From Archegozetes longisetosus (taxonomy: Eukaryota > Arthropoda > Arachnida > Sarcoptiformes > Trhypochthoniidae): DNA of 64,000 nt. Location of the stretch: the NCBI GenBank assembly GCA_018873245.2, contig JAEMBT020000007.1:5239129-5303128 (forward strand), written 5' to 3'. The position numbers were made by a program, and so were the translations under genes. This document shows, piece by piece, positions 12,344 through 24,340 of the stretch (position 1 is the stretch's first letter; every line of letters begins with the position of its first letter). The notes under the pieces are model-generated. The model was not told the DNA's origin. It saw only the letters and a program-made list of their open reading frames with translations, and ran no database searches.

Positions 12344-15300
12344 ATGAAGAATTTTTCTGGTCAAAAGTGTGTATCAATCGCTATAATCATATCTCTAATA
12401 TATATATCATTGGTCTCAGCATTTCCACAAAACGACAAACGGTAACCTATTATTACACTGACTACTAGTATAGAGCTAACAAATATTTGATCAGTACTAC
12501 AGATACTTTTATTTCTTTCAATATAAGTTGAGAACACTTTAGACCTAGTTTCTCGCAATTGAAAGAATTAGCAGTAAATCTATAATTTATTATACAAGAC
12601 GTTTGTCAGAATGGTTTAGTGAAGTATCCAAAAAATGTTTGATAAATAATTGATTTTTTACTTCTCGACTATACCATATTGAGATCAATTATTAATAATC
12701 GATAAATTTACCAACTCAAAAGAGCTGGTAATTGTGACGAACATTGTTAACTGTATTGCAATTGTACTCAAAATGTATTAGATTGAGATGAGTGAAGCTA
12801 TTCATGAAAGTAACACATTTACAAAATTGAATATTCTTTTACTAACTTATTGAAAATGTTTCACAAACTTATAGTGAGTGATATAGGGGTTGAAAGAGAC
12901 TAATATCATTTATCATAAAGTATAAAGTTTACAAGAATTAAGGGTTAAACAAACCCCGTGTGATACAATTATGACCTAAATAGTTATACAGTAAAACCTG
13001 TCTAACTTTGACAGGTGCTTAAGTGGTTTTTGATAAACAATTATAAAAGCCATAGGAAAACGCGGCTTAATTGCTATTGATTTTGAAAGGGAAGTTAACT
13101 AGATGTTGAAGCTAGACATGTTTTAATTGTAGTAAATACATTATAATGGATTATTTAGGAAATCATTTATTCACTCATCTCATTGTTTAGTTATTAGCTA
13201 ATTTTTCTCTCTTCACTATTTCTAACTAATTCACATCAATAACATTAATTATTAGTAAACTTTTAAACCTCTCAGGCTTCAGATTAATCATTACGAAAAC
13301 TTGATTGGAGTTTTAGAAGAATAAGTTTATATTGCAATTAGCAGAGAACCTAAAGAATACAATAAAATCTATATCTGAAAGTAATTTGACAAATGAGATA
13401 TTGTTTTAATGGTTGGCAGTAATGTTAAACTGATTCGGACGTGCATTTTATTTTTATATCTTTTGATTCGGATATGATAATTTCACTTTAGATATAGCCT
13501 CCCACGCATCACATCCTCATAACTTTTATCACTTAAGAATGCAATTTCTCAACCATGAATTTGAGACAAACTTTTATTCAATTTACCCGAGAGACTAAGG
13601 CTTTGATTCACATATTTGTGACCAAATAAACTAATTAAAGTTGAATTAGGAAAGTTATTGTGAATCGCATAAGATTGAAATTAAATTACTGATGACCTGA
13701 CAAGGAAAAGTGAACTTTAAGTTGTATTCATAAGCATAGACAAGAATGAAAGAGAATGAAAGACAAAAGTCTAAAATTACAAACGAGAAAGCATGAAAAC
13801 GGATGTTTTCAAAATAGATCTATAAATATCTTAAAAGTAGTTTACATATAGTCAGAAAAGTTTTAAAGGATACATCTCTCTTTTGCGTGCTAGTTCAATA
13901 TTTCGAGTCTAATATTATTATAAGTTGTGAATAAATCTTATTTTCGGTTTTCTCCTATTCATCTATACGACAAAATTTGATTCCTATCTCAAGAGTATAT
14001 TTTCATGAGATTTATAGCTCCTAATGGTTCGCCACTTTCAAGCAAAGTCACAAACATTTCGAAAATCTTATTTGAATTGAGTAAAATATTCTCTAAAGTA
14101 TTTTTTAAAAGCCAAGCTTTACTTAAGTAATACAGAGTGTTATGTATTTATATTACATATCTGTGTGAGTTTGGTGTATTAGGCTTAAAGTATTATATGG
14201 ATTGAAATTTTATTATAAAAGTCAATTCTTTAAAGCTCAACATCTACTTCTTCTTCTTCTTCTTCTCATTTATTATCAATTCAAGTATTAAGAAAAGTAT
14301 TTTAGATAAACACTAGAAAGCGGAAATTATCTTTTCGTTGATTACTTTGAATCAGTTTTAGAGTTAGATTGTGGCGAAACTGAATATTTATACGAAGAAA
14401 CAGTAGAAAGAAAATCGATGTTTCACAAACTTTGACCACTGCAGCTATTAAAATCTCAATTTCTGTTACAGTGAAACCTCTTTAACTTAAACACGTTATT
14501 AAGTAGTTTTTAAAACTAACAACAATCAGACCATGTTTTATATGTAATTCTTATATAATTTCAAGAAGCATTTAAACGCATGTGAAAGTTAGATATGTTT
14601 GACTGTATATTCTCTAAAGAGATGTTTAGACCTACAAAACGTCTACAAGAAGTATGACTTGACTAAATGTTGCCAAAGTGAATAACAGCTACTGAATGAG
14701 TGAATATAAGTGAACAGTAAATATGAACTATTTCTTAACTTAGAATTAAGACATGAGAGATAAATCTAGTAATTATGGAAATGATTATTAAATAAAATTA
14801 TATCTCTTACATAAACTATCTGAAGATTGAGGTCAGACTGCAACTGATGGACTTTTTGATTGAGCCATTTTAAGCTTATTAAATAACAGGTTAATAGAAT
14901 CACGTTTAAGTAATAGTATAGAAACACAAAATTGCGAAAAGTCACGAATTATCTGATCAAGACTGATGGAATAATTGAGTGAAATCCATCAAATAAATTA
15001 TTCGTTAGTGGCATTACTTTCGGATGTTAAGTAACTCGCAATATATCTTTTGGATATTGGTATTAGTTAGGATTTGCGGAAGAAGTTTCTCACAAGAATC
15101 TTAATTAACTTTATTGCTCCAATCAGTAGTTTGAAGATTGCTCGAGAACTGCATCCTATAAAATTCATCTTCTAGCTAGTATTCAATTAATCATAACGAT
15201 AAATCAAAATATTTAAAGACTACTCCACTTAAATACTGTGTAATTAACTTTATTTGTTGGATAAGTATTTTGAACGTTATATAAAGCATTGGAAATGATT

Positions 15301-16313
15301 GATATGAAAAGAGAATCCTTATGAGAAATAGATTTTCATAGTTATTGTTTGTATCGAAACAATGAAATAGCATTGAGAACAATTAAGTGTGTTGACGAAA
15401 AAGTTAATAAAAATAGAATAGGATTCGGAAAATGATTTTTATATAAAAGACGTAAGAAAATTGAGAATTAGTAGTGAACTAAATTGAACGGTGAAAGGGA
15501 AATAAGAATTTAGTGAGTATACTGTTCTTTTATAACTTCTATTCGTCATTCAATTAATTAAAGACTAGATTACGTAAACAACAATCCAATAGGAAAACCT
15601 CTATCAATACTATCAATCAAATTGATGTCATGGACATCATCGATGTTTTACTTATTCCATTTTGTTTTCTATTTCTTTCTAGAAGAATAAGACGTCATTT
15701 GGTTGAAATAGAAAATCCAGAAGAAGTGATGAGCGTTTTAGAGTCATTGTCACAAAGTATTGCTAATAGCGACTACGAATCATTCAAAAAGTAAGTATCA
15801 AGCACATTTTTAAGTATCAAGCACATTTTCAAATATCAAGCACTTTTTCAATCCACCAAATCTCGTATTGTTTTCTCGATGTTTCTTCTAAACTTTCCTA
15901 AAGTGACAATTACTTAAATGCATATAAGTTACTTTTGTATTGTTAATTTGAAGGATAAATCAAAATAATGGACTCATATGAAATTTGATCTTATTCTACT
16001 TCTAAGTCTTTTTCTATTCATTCTGTTGTAACTTCTTTTCAAGTTGTATTTGTAAATTTATCATCACTTGGTTCGACAACTACTTTGAAGAGAATAGAAA
16101 ATTCTGTTCATTCAAGCTTTATACTTTGATATGAGGCTTGATTCACTGTCGAATCGCTTCAGTATCGCTGCAAATCACAAGCATTGTTCATTGTTAGATT
16201 TTTAATTGTGTTAACTTTATGTCGCTTTAGGCATAATTTAGGTCGTCTTTATAAATGACACTATCATATCAAAAATAGTTTATAAAGTGTTGTTGTCAAG
16301 ATCACGATGTGAC

Positions 16314-16364
<51 letters not shown>

Positions 16365-16617
16365 ATTGTTATAGTCTGACAAAAAAATCAAACAAACTGA
16401 TAATGCAACTTTCAAGCCTAGAGTATTGATTCATTATCCCTCTACTTAATTGATTGAAAGAATTACTCATTTGAAGTACTGATTACTTGATTTTAGTCAG
16501 AAACGTGGTCTGGACTTAGGATTATCGCGTGGATTTTCGGGCAGCCAGGCAGCGAAACACTTAATGGGGATGTCAGCGGCAAGTTTCGCAAATGGACCAG
16601 GCAGAAGACGCAAGTAA
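12344..16617 (+). CDS. Dh31: prepro-diuretic hormone 31 (calcitonin-like), canonical copy
   Basis: This encodes the secreted precursor of the amidated peptide DH31, which acts on a family-B GPCR to stimulate fluid secretion and modulate gut and circadian physiology. Exons are 12344-12441, 15683-15790 and 16497-16617 (327 bases, 108 aa), both introns in phase 2. Residues 1 to about 26 form a hydrophobic signal peptide. A spacer follows ([12 protein letters not shown]...), then a Lys-Arg site, a 31-residue peptide beginning [20 protein letters not shown] and ending ANGP (codons 16507-16599), an amidation Gly, and Arg-Arg-Arg-Lys before the stop. The 31-residue length and core match arthropod DH31 from memory. 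The ATG lies three bases after a 3' splice site, so a 5' UTR exon is expected upstream. AATAAA occurs at 16862. Two MITEs lie in intron 1; a GA microsatellite and a 19-base repeat lie in intron 2. Confidence 0.95.
12989..13129. mobile_element. pogo/Tigger-like MITE, copy B
   Basis: Starts CAGTAAAACCTGTCTAACTT, contains GTGCTTAAGTGGTTTT, ends ...GTTTTAATTG and is flanked by TA on each side. It lies in DH31 intron 1 and is more diverged at its right end than copies A and C. Confidence 0.6.
14247..14266. repeat. CTT microsatellite
   Basis: About seven CTT/TTC units in DH31 intron 1. Confidence 0.8.
14469..14605. mobile_element. pogo/Tigger-like MITE, copy C
   Basis: Starts CAGTGAAACCTCTTTAACTT and ends in the complementary motif (...GTGAAAGTTAGATATGTTTGACTG), with TA on both sides. 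It is about 137 bases long and lies in DH31 intron 1. Left and right termini agree over roughly 25 bases. Confidence 0.7.
15793..15849. repeat. three 19-base tandem repeats overlapping a splice donor
   Basis: Three direct copies of a 19-base unit (AAGTATCAAGCACATTTTT with few changes) begin two bases into DH31 intron 2, so the first unit includes most of the 5' splice site GTAAGTATC. The second unit repeats AAGTATC without a GT directly before it. Confidence 0.75.
16318..16362. repeat. GA microsatellite
   Basis: About 22 uninterrupted GA units in DH31 intron 2. Confidence 0.95.
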
Positions 16618-19081
16618 TCTTATCATCACATCAGGAAGCAACTCAATAATCGATCAGCTATTTATTATCTGTATTAATATATTGGAGTTATTAATATATC
16701 ACAAAAGTTCATATTTGATCAATTAGTTACTTATTATCCGCATTCATAGTCTAACTTTTCAGAATTACTTAAAACAAATACTATATTTGAACTGAATCAG
16801 AATTTGATTTGTTAAATGTATTACAAAATATACTGAATTTGAAAGCTTGTCAAACATTATTAATAAAGTTTAGTATTATTTAGGTATAACTTTTGTGTTA
16901 TAGCTATTTTTCATGAGATTACCAATAACTTAGAAGCTCTTACTTCTAACAAGTCAAGCATTAGAGTGATTGTACCCTATTTTGCCATTAATTAACCGCT
17001 TACTAGTGGATAATAATATTCTTATTATTTATAGATTAATCAACACCTCTTTTTCTCTTTCCTACCCTTTCGAGTACTGATGTCTTCAAGTTGGTGTAAT
17101 TCTAACATTTTTAATAACTGTATAAACTTTGAAAGACATTCAATAAATAGATTTAGAAACAATCAGTCGAATGAAGACTCAAGCGTAAGTTCTCATTATT
17201 AACTAAACTATACTTGCTTCGAAATCTCAACTTTTTGGACAATATGAAATCAACTTTTTGGATGATAAACGTGAAAAATAGATTTTTCTTAACTGGATCA
17301 CTAGTTTCGACCTAAGAGTAAACTGAAAAAGCACAAGTATATCACAACTATTGAATTTACGCATTAGTCTACTCTCGTTTCTATCGTCTATCTTAGCCAA
17401 CATCTCAAAACATTGACACAAATAATTTAATTTTTATAATAAGTTTTGATGGTTTATTATGAAAATTAGATTTTCAGAGTGTGAACCATTTTTCATAGTA
17501 AAGTTACTGTAGAGTTCGGACTTTTGTTATCAGTTGACATGTATTGAGGCGCTCTTATGATCCTCTTATAAGTTGACTTCATTTTAAAAAGATTTTCACA
17601 TGAACATGTATTCAACATGAGTTTATGGTTGTATCGATTGTCTAACTGCACTGGTATTATAACCAGAAGGCAATTATATGATATTGAAGCATAGAAATAG
17701 AAGGATGTATACAAAAGAGGATTCTCACGCGATCTTCGAGAAGTAGCATAGTTTACAACCATTATGAAAGTCTTAAACAAGCAACTTTCGTAGCCACCAC
17801 TCTAGCTTTTTACAAAAAGCTTTACCTGAAAGGTTTGCTCTATTATCAATTCTGAATTGATGCTATGATTTTTTTATTCCTGGCTTCTCTTCATGATAAA
17901 GATCAGAATCACACAAAAACTTATAGCTATGGACCAACCAAGAAATATTTCAATCAATTCAACATGAGTTACAGTGGCATTTTATCCAAAGGCCTACTTT
18001 AGGTTCAAAGAATACAATCAGTTTAAACTTATTTACGGTGCAATAACTTCTCGATCATAGAGTTCCATTTCGCAAATGAAAGTTTGAGCAACTCACTAAA
18101 GCTGTCTTCTTACTAATGATTTGATTAACACTTGAAGAAAATTTTGATTTTGTTTAGTTTTCTCATTTAACATCTAAGCTGACTTAAAAGTGAAGCTTCA
18201 ATTCATCATTTGTTTTACTATTTATTTTGTAGTACTAGACAGTTCTGAACATTAACGCATGATGCATAGCTACGAGTAAAGCAGTCAAGTCATATAATAC
18301 TGCTTATCATACACATCGATTTCAACTTGATTTTTAATTGTGGTTCACTTTTCTATCTGAGATAACTAACATGGCAACTTAGATCGAGGTCTGACCCAGA
18401 TGATTTTGATATAGCATTAATCTATTGAATGATTCTTTATAAATAACGTAAAAATTTCTACCTGTGAGCTCAAATTGCACCTTAAAATTACAATCAGACT
18501 CAGAGCTTTTTCGTTGAATAATAAAAGCTTACAAAACTTGAAGAGCACTTCACTGCAAAACACTTGTACAATTACAAATTTAATATTGATATTATAAACT
18601 TTTTATTCAAATACATTGATCATATTAGGTTAGGCCAGGCCAATTTATTTATTACAACTAGCACTTCAGCTTACTTAATAACTTATATTAAAATGATTTA
18701 AACATACATCTATAATTATATATGTGTTTTACACTAAAATATTTTGAAGTTTTGTAAGAACTGAACCTACATCTATATGAATTGTCATGCAAACAGAAAT
18801 TTTTCAATAAGAGAGCACCATTTCTCGCAGCCATATATTATTTCAAAAGTCATAGAGTATATTGTGTTTGAAATGATTCAATTTGCTCTCTCTGTTGTTG
18901 AGTTCAATGCTCTTTCTCTAAATTTAGAGACGACAAAAACATAGATCAAAACATTTCCTACTATATGATTCCCACAAATCTAATAAAGAGATCGTAAAAT
19001 TACAGTGTTTTGTCAATTGCTTTTTGAGATAATAGAAGGCTTGTTGTTGTTTAATAAAAAAATTTAGTTTTATTTGTTTAT
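16618..19081. other. non-coding stretch downstream of DH31
   Basis: Apart from the likely DH31 poly(A) signal at 16862 and a diverged repeat at 18264-18345, no feature was recognised. The minus-strand open frames at 17.2-17.8 kb show no domain and no splice context. Confidence 0.45.
18264..18345. repeat. dispersed repeat, copy 1
   Basis: Resembles 21657-21735 in the same orientation: both read AGCTAC..., then AAAGCAG..AAGT, then CATC.ATTTCAACTTGATT (T or A variants), then a TTAATTG-like end. Nature unknown. Confidence 0.45.
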
Positions 19082-19473
19082 TTAGTACTTATGTTTGGGA
19101 TATCGATAGTATTTGACATACTTTAGCCATTGCCACGATAGATCAAGAGAGGCATTATCGGTAGGCATTACTGGACGCACAAAATTCTTGCTAAAGCTTA
19201 TTCTCTCAACCGATAATTCCAACGGAAAGTTCTGTCGCAAAGATTTATCTATAGGTCTGAACTGATTGTTGTTTTCGAGTTAGTGCAAATGACATAATGT
19301 CGCAAAAAGCGAAGGTTTTCGCTGGAAGGAGTCAAAATAAAATTACATAAAACAGCAATGTTCGTTCGATTGGCCCATTCGTCTGATTGATTTACAGTTC
19401 GTTTATTTGATTGTCGTCTTTCATGCTCCCATTGCCATCGATCTAAAATTCTTAGGCAAGCAGTTCTATTCAT
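19082..19473 (-). CDS. tentative small two-exon gene of unknown function
   Basis: A 66-codon open stretch (19082-19279) with unusually non-AT codon content ends in ...SLDLSWQWLKYVKYYRYPKH.. and a TAA. It is followed within about 15 bases by AATAAA-like signals (minus strand, near 19065-19075). A workable model is exon 19396-19473 (ATG, 26 codons, donor GTAAATC) joined in phase to exon 19082-19261 (acceptor CAATCAG), giving 85 aa: basic, no signal peptide, no recognised domain. Alternative splice sites exist in the same interval, so the N-terminal part may be wrong and the terminal exon could belong to a gene with exons further upstream. I do not recognise the product. Confidence 0.3.
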
Positions 19474-19869
19474 TTTTATAAATTATACTCATCTGAACGA
19501 TTGTTTATAAATAACAAGCATATCAAACTATAATGAAACAAATAGAAGAGTAATTAGTTTGAAACAAGTATTAGAAACACTAAACAGCATATACGACGTG
19601 TGTACAAATGTGATACGTGTTGAACAGTAAGTATGCGTTTATGATAAATGGCAAATCTATGTAACAGATACTAAAAACCACTTAAAATATACCAATAAGC
19701 TGCTGCACTTCAACTTGAAACTTTTATTTGAAGTTTTGTAGTCAAATGTGACATGAAATATCATTTTGCTGAGACACACAACATAAAACCTTTATTTCTA
19801 AGCTAAATGGTCTGCTTTGATGTTTGGTTAAGTTTGTGTCCGTCAGCGAATTCATATAGAAATTGATTC

Positions 19870-20052
19870 CTAAATTTTTGATGCAATCCGATCAAGTAGA
19901 AACCTCTTCTCAAGAGAAATGCGTTCAATAATGCCTTCACTCAATTGAGCTAACTTTTCACTTGTATACAGTTTTCGTGAGTGTTTTACGTAACATTTGA
20001 ACTTTGAAAACACTCTTTCATTACAAAGTTGTACCAACATTGAACCAATCAA
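19870..20052 (-). pseudogene. hAT-type transposase C-terminal remnant
   Basis: A 60-codon open frame contains NERVFSKFKCYVKHSRKLYT, then SEKLAQLSEGIIERI and a final DRIASKI. This matches the pattern of the hAT dimerisation domain as I recall it (ERSFSKLK...YLRSTMSQERL..LA...IE), as found in hAT and ZMYM-like transposases. Upstream the frame is lost and no catalytic domain is visible. I infer a decayed transposase fragment and not a host gene. Confidence 0.5.
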
Positions 20053-22212
20053 AAGTAAATTAGAAGCTTTGATGCTTTAGGATATTTGTTCTTAATCTAA
20101 CAAATTCAATGAATTACCAAAACATGACTCAACCAAAGTAGTTGAAAAGCTTAAGTGATTATCATTAATTTCAAAAGCGTAGACTGTCGGCATTTGATCT
20201 TGAAATTGTTTTTCAGCAGCAATTTATTATAGCCATGAATACTCGGTTGAATACATTTTAAATTTTTCGTCATCAATATATCAGATGTTCTCTTGAATAC
20301 CAAGATTGTAGACAATCAATCGAATGAGAGGCAGTTTTGCTGTTGAGCGTAGGTTTAAGTCGGATTCCCTAGGATCTAACAGAAAATCCGAGTCTACATC
20401 AAATATTTTTCTTTTCTAAATGAACCTGCGAGTGCAAACTACCTTTTCCTGATTATACAAACATCTCTTTTAATTTATATAAGTTTGACGTCTACTAATT
20501 ACTTTAATATACAGTCGTTTATTGCATGAGGAGATATTTTTTTACTCCAAGTTTACCTTTTATAGTGTCAAGCAAATAGAAAAGTTAATCAATCATACGA
20601 AGTTGTCGTGTAAAAGTAGTAGTAGTTTCGATAAAAATTCATAAAACGTTTTGCTTTCATAGATATCATCCGTGAAATTGAGATAATTCTAGATTTATTT
20701 TCTGAGAGAACAATTCAGTAGAATAAAAGCAAAATAAAAGTAAATATTAGCTCAAAATTTCAATAAAAACTTTTAGATTTAAGGCAAAATTAATGAAGAA
20801 AAGAGCAACTGTTTTCAGGCATCCGGCTTGATTCGCTGATTCTCATTTCAAAAATAAAGTTCGGCAAAATAATTTTGATAATACCAAATACTATTGAGAC
20901 TGATTGGAAAATTATTTTCCGGTAGATTATTGGCTAATTTTCCCAATTTATAAGACTAAGCTTATATCTAAAACAGATTAAAAATAGAATATAGCTTCAT
21001 ATAGAATTTAGTTACAAATGTATTCGCTTGATTTAAGCAAAATATGAGGTAGAAGTGAATTTTGAGAGTCTGAAAAAATAATCGAGATGATTTTCTCCTG
21101 TTAAACTAACTGGACATAATCTGATTGGTTATAGCACAAGTTTGAAAAAGATTTATTTATTTGGCACTAGCCTTAGTTATTACGGTAACCTAACTGATCA
21201 GCAATAACATAATCTGATGAAAGTTGTAAAATCCAGTTGAAACCAAGTTATATTTGTAAGGATTTGCTCCAACAATAATCAGTTGGTGTTTACCACCAAG
21301 TTATTATGATTAGAAGTGTAGACGTTAATTAAGTTGGAGTGTCTGAACTTGTGTCTCTTAAAATAGGTCTGAAAATACTTGTTAGATCATTTCTAAGTCA
21401 ATATGAATATTTAGCAATAAATAATTACAATATATTATATACTTCGTCTACAAAACAATTTACAGCCTCGAACTGTGTTTTGCTTGAATCACATTACTTG
21501 GTACAAGAATTCAATCCTTAATCAACACTGCGTATAGGTGTTCAGTACAATGGATTAATAATATAGTGTTTGATAAGGAATTCTGCATTAAATGAAGTGA
21601 CGTGATTGCTATAGACACTTGAAGTAATTTTACAGTTGGGTCATTAAGTAGTATATAGCTACTCTAAAAGCAGCTAAGTAATCCTATGCCCCTTTTATGC
21701 GCATCAATTTCAACTTGATTTCAATTCTAATTGACTTTTTCAGCTAGTGTCATTAAGAGCTGAATCTGATATTATTAGAATAACTATAGTCTGATAGAAA
21801 TGTTGACGTAAGAAGGCATAATTTCTCTTAGAGATGCATCGCTTATGGAGCTTATGAGAAGTAAATAGCATTAAAAGCTAGTCTCAATAAAATAAGCTGT
21901 ACTTTTAAATTAGAGGAATTCTAACTGAAGCGTTGGCAACTTAAAAGCATTACTAGAAAAGGATGGATTCAATTTTTAATTAGAATATTTTATTTAAGCT
22001 TTGTCTACTTGAAAGCAACAAAATCATTAAATAAATAGACTAGAATCATATTACAATCCAGATCTATCAAATACTTTATTTTCCATTTTCCCAAAATCAC
22101 TATTTGTTTCATTTTTTCAACTTCTTCTTCAATTCTAACTATTATCTCAATTGTTCTCATTTTTTTCAGGTCTATTTTCATTTTGTTCTGTTTGTTGCCG
22201 TCCATTGTTTTC
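20053..22212. other. non-coding stretch
   Basis: It contains the second dispersed repeat (21657-21735) and, near the right end, the HRD1 3' UTR with AATAAA on the minus strand at 21989-21994. A minus-strand open stretch of about 40 codons around 20.28-20.41 kb may be a further part of the decayed transposon at 19870, but no domain was recognised. Confidence 0.4.
21657..21735. repeat. dispersed repeat, copy 2
   Basis: Partner of 18264-18345, sharing the stretch CATCAATTTCAACTTGATTT and flanking motifs in the same order, with many substitutions and small gaps. Confidence 0.45.
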
Positions 22213-23587
22213 TTACATTTGGTTTTCAATGTTTTGATTTGGATGAACTTGTTCAACAGCATTAATAACATCTGACCTACAAGTCGGACATTTCTGTTGT
22301 CTTGTAAACCAACGTTTGAGGCACTTTATATGAAAAATATGTTTACAAACGAGTCTTTTGGCAGATTCTACAGTTTTGATTCGGTCGCGACAAACGGCAC
22401 ACAAATTATCTCTCATCAGATCTTGTCGTGTTGCATTTGGAAACGCATCCATTCTCGCAATCGCGAGACGAGACAAAACCACTTTTCTCAGACAACTCTT
22501 AAATTTTCTTTAATTGAAGACAAGAAAAAGTTGACAAAGTTTTTAATGATTTTGTGTTTGAATGAATTGATACCGAATGCTTTGTAACAATGATCTGAAC
22601 ATAAAAATGGGAAAATATCTCATTTTGCTCAACACTATTATTGTGATTATATACATAACTAATTTTATAGAATTGGCGCTCAATTCGAAATAATTAGAAT
22701 AAATAACTTTTTGTTCCCAAAAATGTTGTTTAATAATTTGAATGCAATTCAATATATAGTCTGCGGTCGTATTGATTGTATCGACAAATAGTATTGCGTA
22801 CTATTAGAGTGAATAATAATTAAAAGTTAACACTAATTATAAAACTCGTATAAATATGTTTTAAGTGATCGTACAGTACCTCAAACACAAACATCACTTC
22901 AATAGAGAGTCCAGTTTTGGTCATTTGATTGATCGATGCAATCATTTCATAGATATCTATGACTCCCAAATACAACAAAATTCCTATAATTCACAAAATA
23001 AACAATTTGAAAAATTACAACTCTTACATCAGATGAGATACCAATGATTCTTAAGTGAAAATAATGGGGTAATGAGACAATACGTTCCATCAAATCGATT
23101 CGTAATTTTGCCAATAAATGAAAGCACTCTCGAGAGAAGAGGCACAATAGTCTAAAATGAAAAGTAGCTTTTGTAGCATTTGTCGTCCTTTCAAATATAG
23201 CAAACACTAAACATATTTTCAAAAAATATGGCCAAATTTTTTCTGCTAATTTCTAAAATCAAGGAAACAATTTTTATAGAGAGAAACTACTTTCATTAAA
23301 AGAGGTTTACTTCTAATTCTGGTGCCATCAACTGATCAAAAAAACTTTGATCAAAAGTTTCGTATACAATGACAACAATAGAATGGCCTCAAATCCTGTA
23401 ATCTGAAGAAAATGAAATAAAAGATTGAGAATATTCATATAAATCATTGAAGTATTACAGCAGTGCTTAGCTTTGATTTTGTGATGTAAACGACTGACGG
23501 ATAAAACTGTTTGTTGAGTAGAAATGCATTCCCTAATACTATGGCAGTCAAAATGCTATTTATAAGCAACATGTGTCTAAACTTCAT
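22213..23587 (-). CDS. Hrd1: HRD1/synoviolin ER-associated degradation E3 ubiquitin ligase, with apparent 1-base frameshift
   Basis: This is the multi-spanning ER-membrane RING-H2 ligase that ubiquitinates misfolded ER proteins. Exons (minus): 23587-23459, 23402-23311, 23252-23042, 22983-22880, 22800-22574, 22495-22213; introns 56-79 bases. Conserved signatures include NKQFYPSVVYITKS near the N-terminus, ECFHLLAKLRIDLMER in the membrane domain, and a RING-H2 (CAVC...CKHIFHIKCLKRWF...CPTC) followed by SDV, matching SYVN1 in order and spacing. Exon 2 is 92 bases where family and frame require 93: the run of seven T (plus-strand A at 23338-23344) needs eight to join ...LLIKVF to FDQLMAPELE. All other exons are in frame, so I suspect an assembly error or a recent lesion. 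With the missing base the product would be about 348 aa, shorter than animal SYVN1 (about 600 aa), because it ends soon after the RING and lacks the proline-rich tail. A GTAAG at the stop codon could permit another short 3' exon. Confidence 0.88.
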
Positions 23588-24340
23588 TTCTAATTTCGAA
23601 TTTCAATGAAAATGTTAGATTTGATTAAGAATTTGAGTACTGTTGGATAAAAAGCTGGAATTTGAATGTCTGAAATAATTATACAATAGAGTGATATTCA
23701 ATATATAATGTGCTTATTAAACTGAAATGTTAAAGCGCGCTTCAACTATCAAATTATATTTATGTATGCGTTATCAGTGTTATCTCAAGGGTTAGGTTCT
23801 GATTAAAACCGAAAAACACAAATCAATTCTTAGTTGTCTTAACTTTTAAGTAGAGCATCAAATCAATAGTGAATTAGTATTTTGGGACAGATCAGGCGCT
23901 ATAAGACAGAAACTTAACTTATTCATAATCTAAGTAAAAAATAAACAAATATTAAATTTAGATATTTATTTAGATATTTAATAAGATAATTCTTATTAGA
24001 AAGTGGTTGTAGCAATCAATAGTGAAGTAATGGTTGCGCGTCAAAACATTTATTTGTAATTAAGTTCTAACTGACTCAATGCAGTCTTACCTATTTTAGT
24101 ACAACGAATCAACTTTTAAACTAATAATTCAATTTATGCTAGTTTTCAAGGCTTTCTATCTTTCACAAGTACTCATCCTTTGGATAGTAATCGAAAAGAA
24201 ATAGAATTTTTATTAATGAATTTAAATATAATGAAAATAATGCTAATCACGACTACTTTAGACAATCAATAATTATATTGTGCATAAAATAATTATTTGA
24301 TTTATAAAATAAATAATTTATTTGGATTTAAGTTAAGTTT

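Noticed and set aside
22005..22271. Minus-strand Lys-rich frame after the HRD1 stop
   Set aside because: It overlaps the RING exon's end in another frame; composition is AT-driven and it lies in the 3' UTR.
22297..22587. Plus-strand 96-codon frame over the HRD1 RING exon
   Set aside because: Antisense shadow of the RING-H2 exon.
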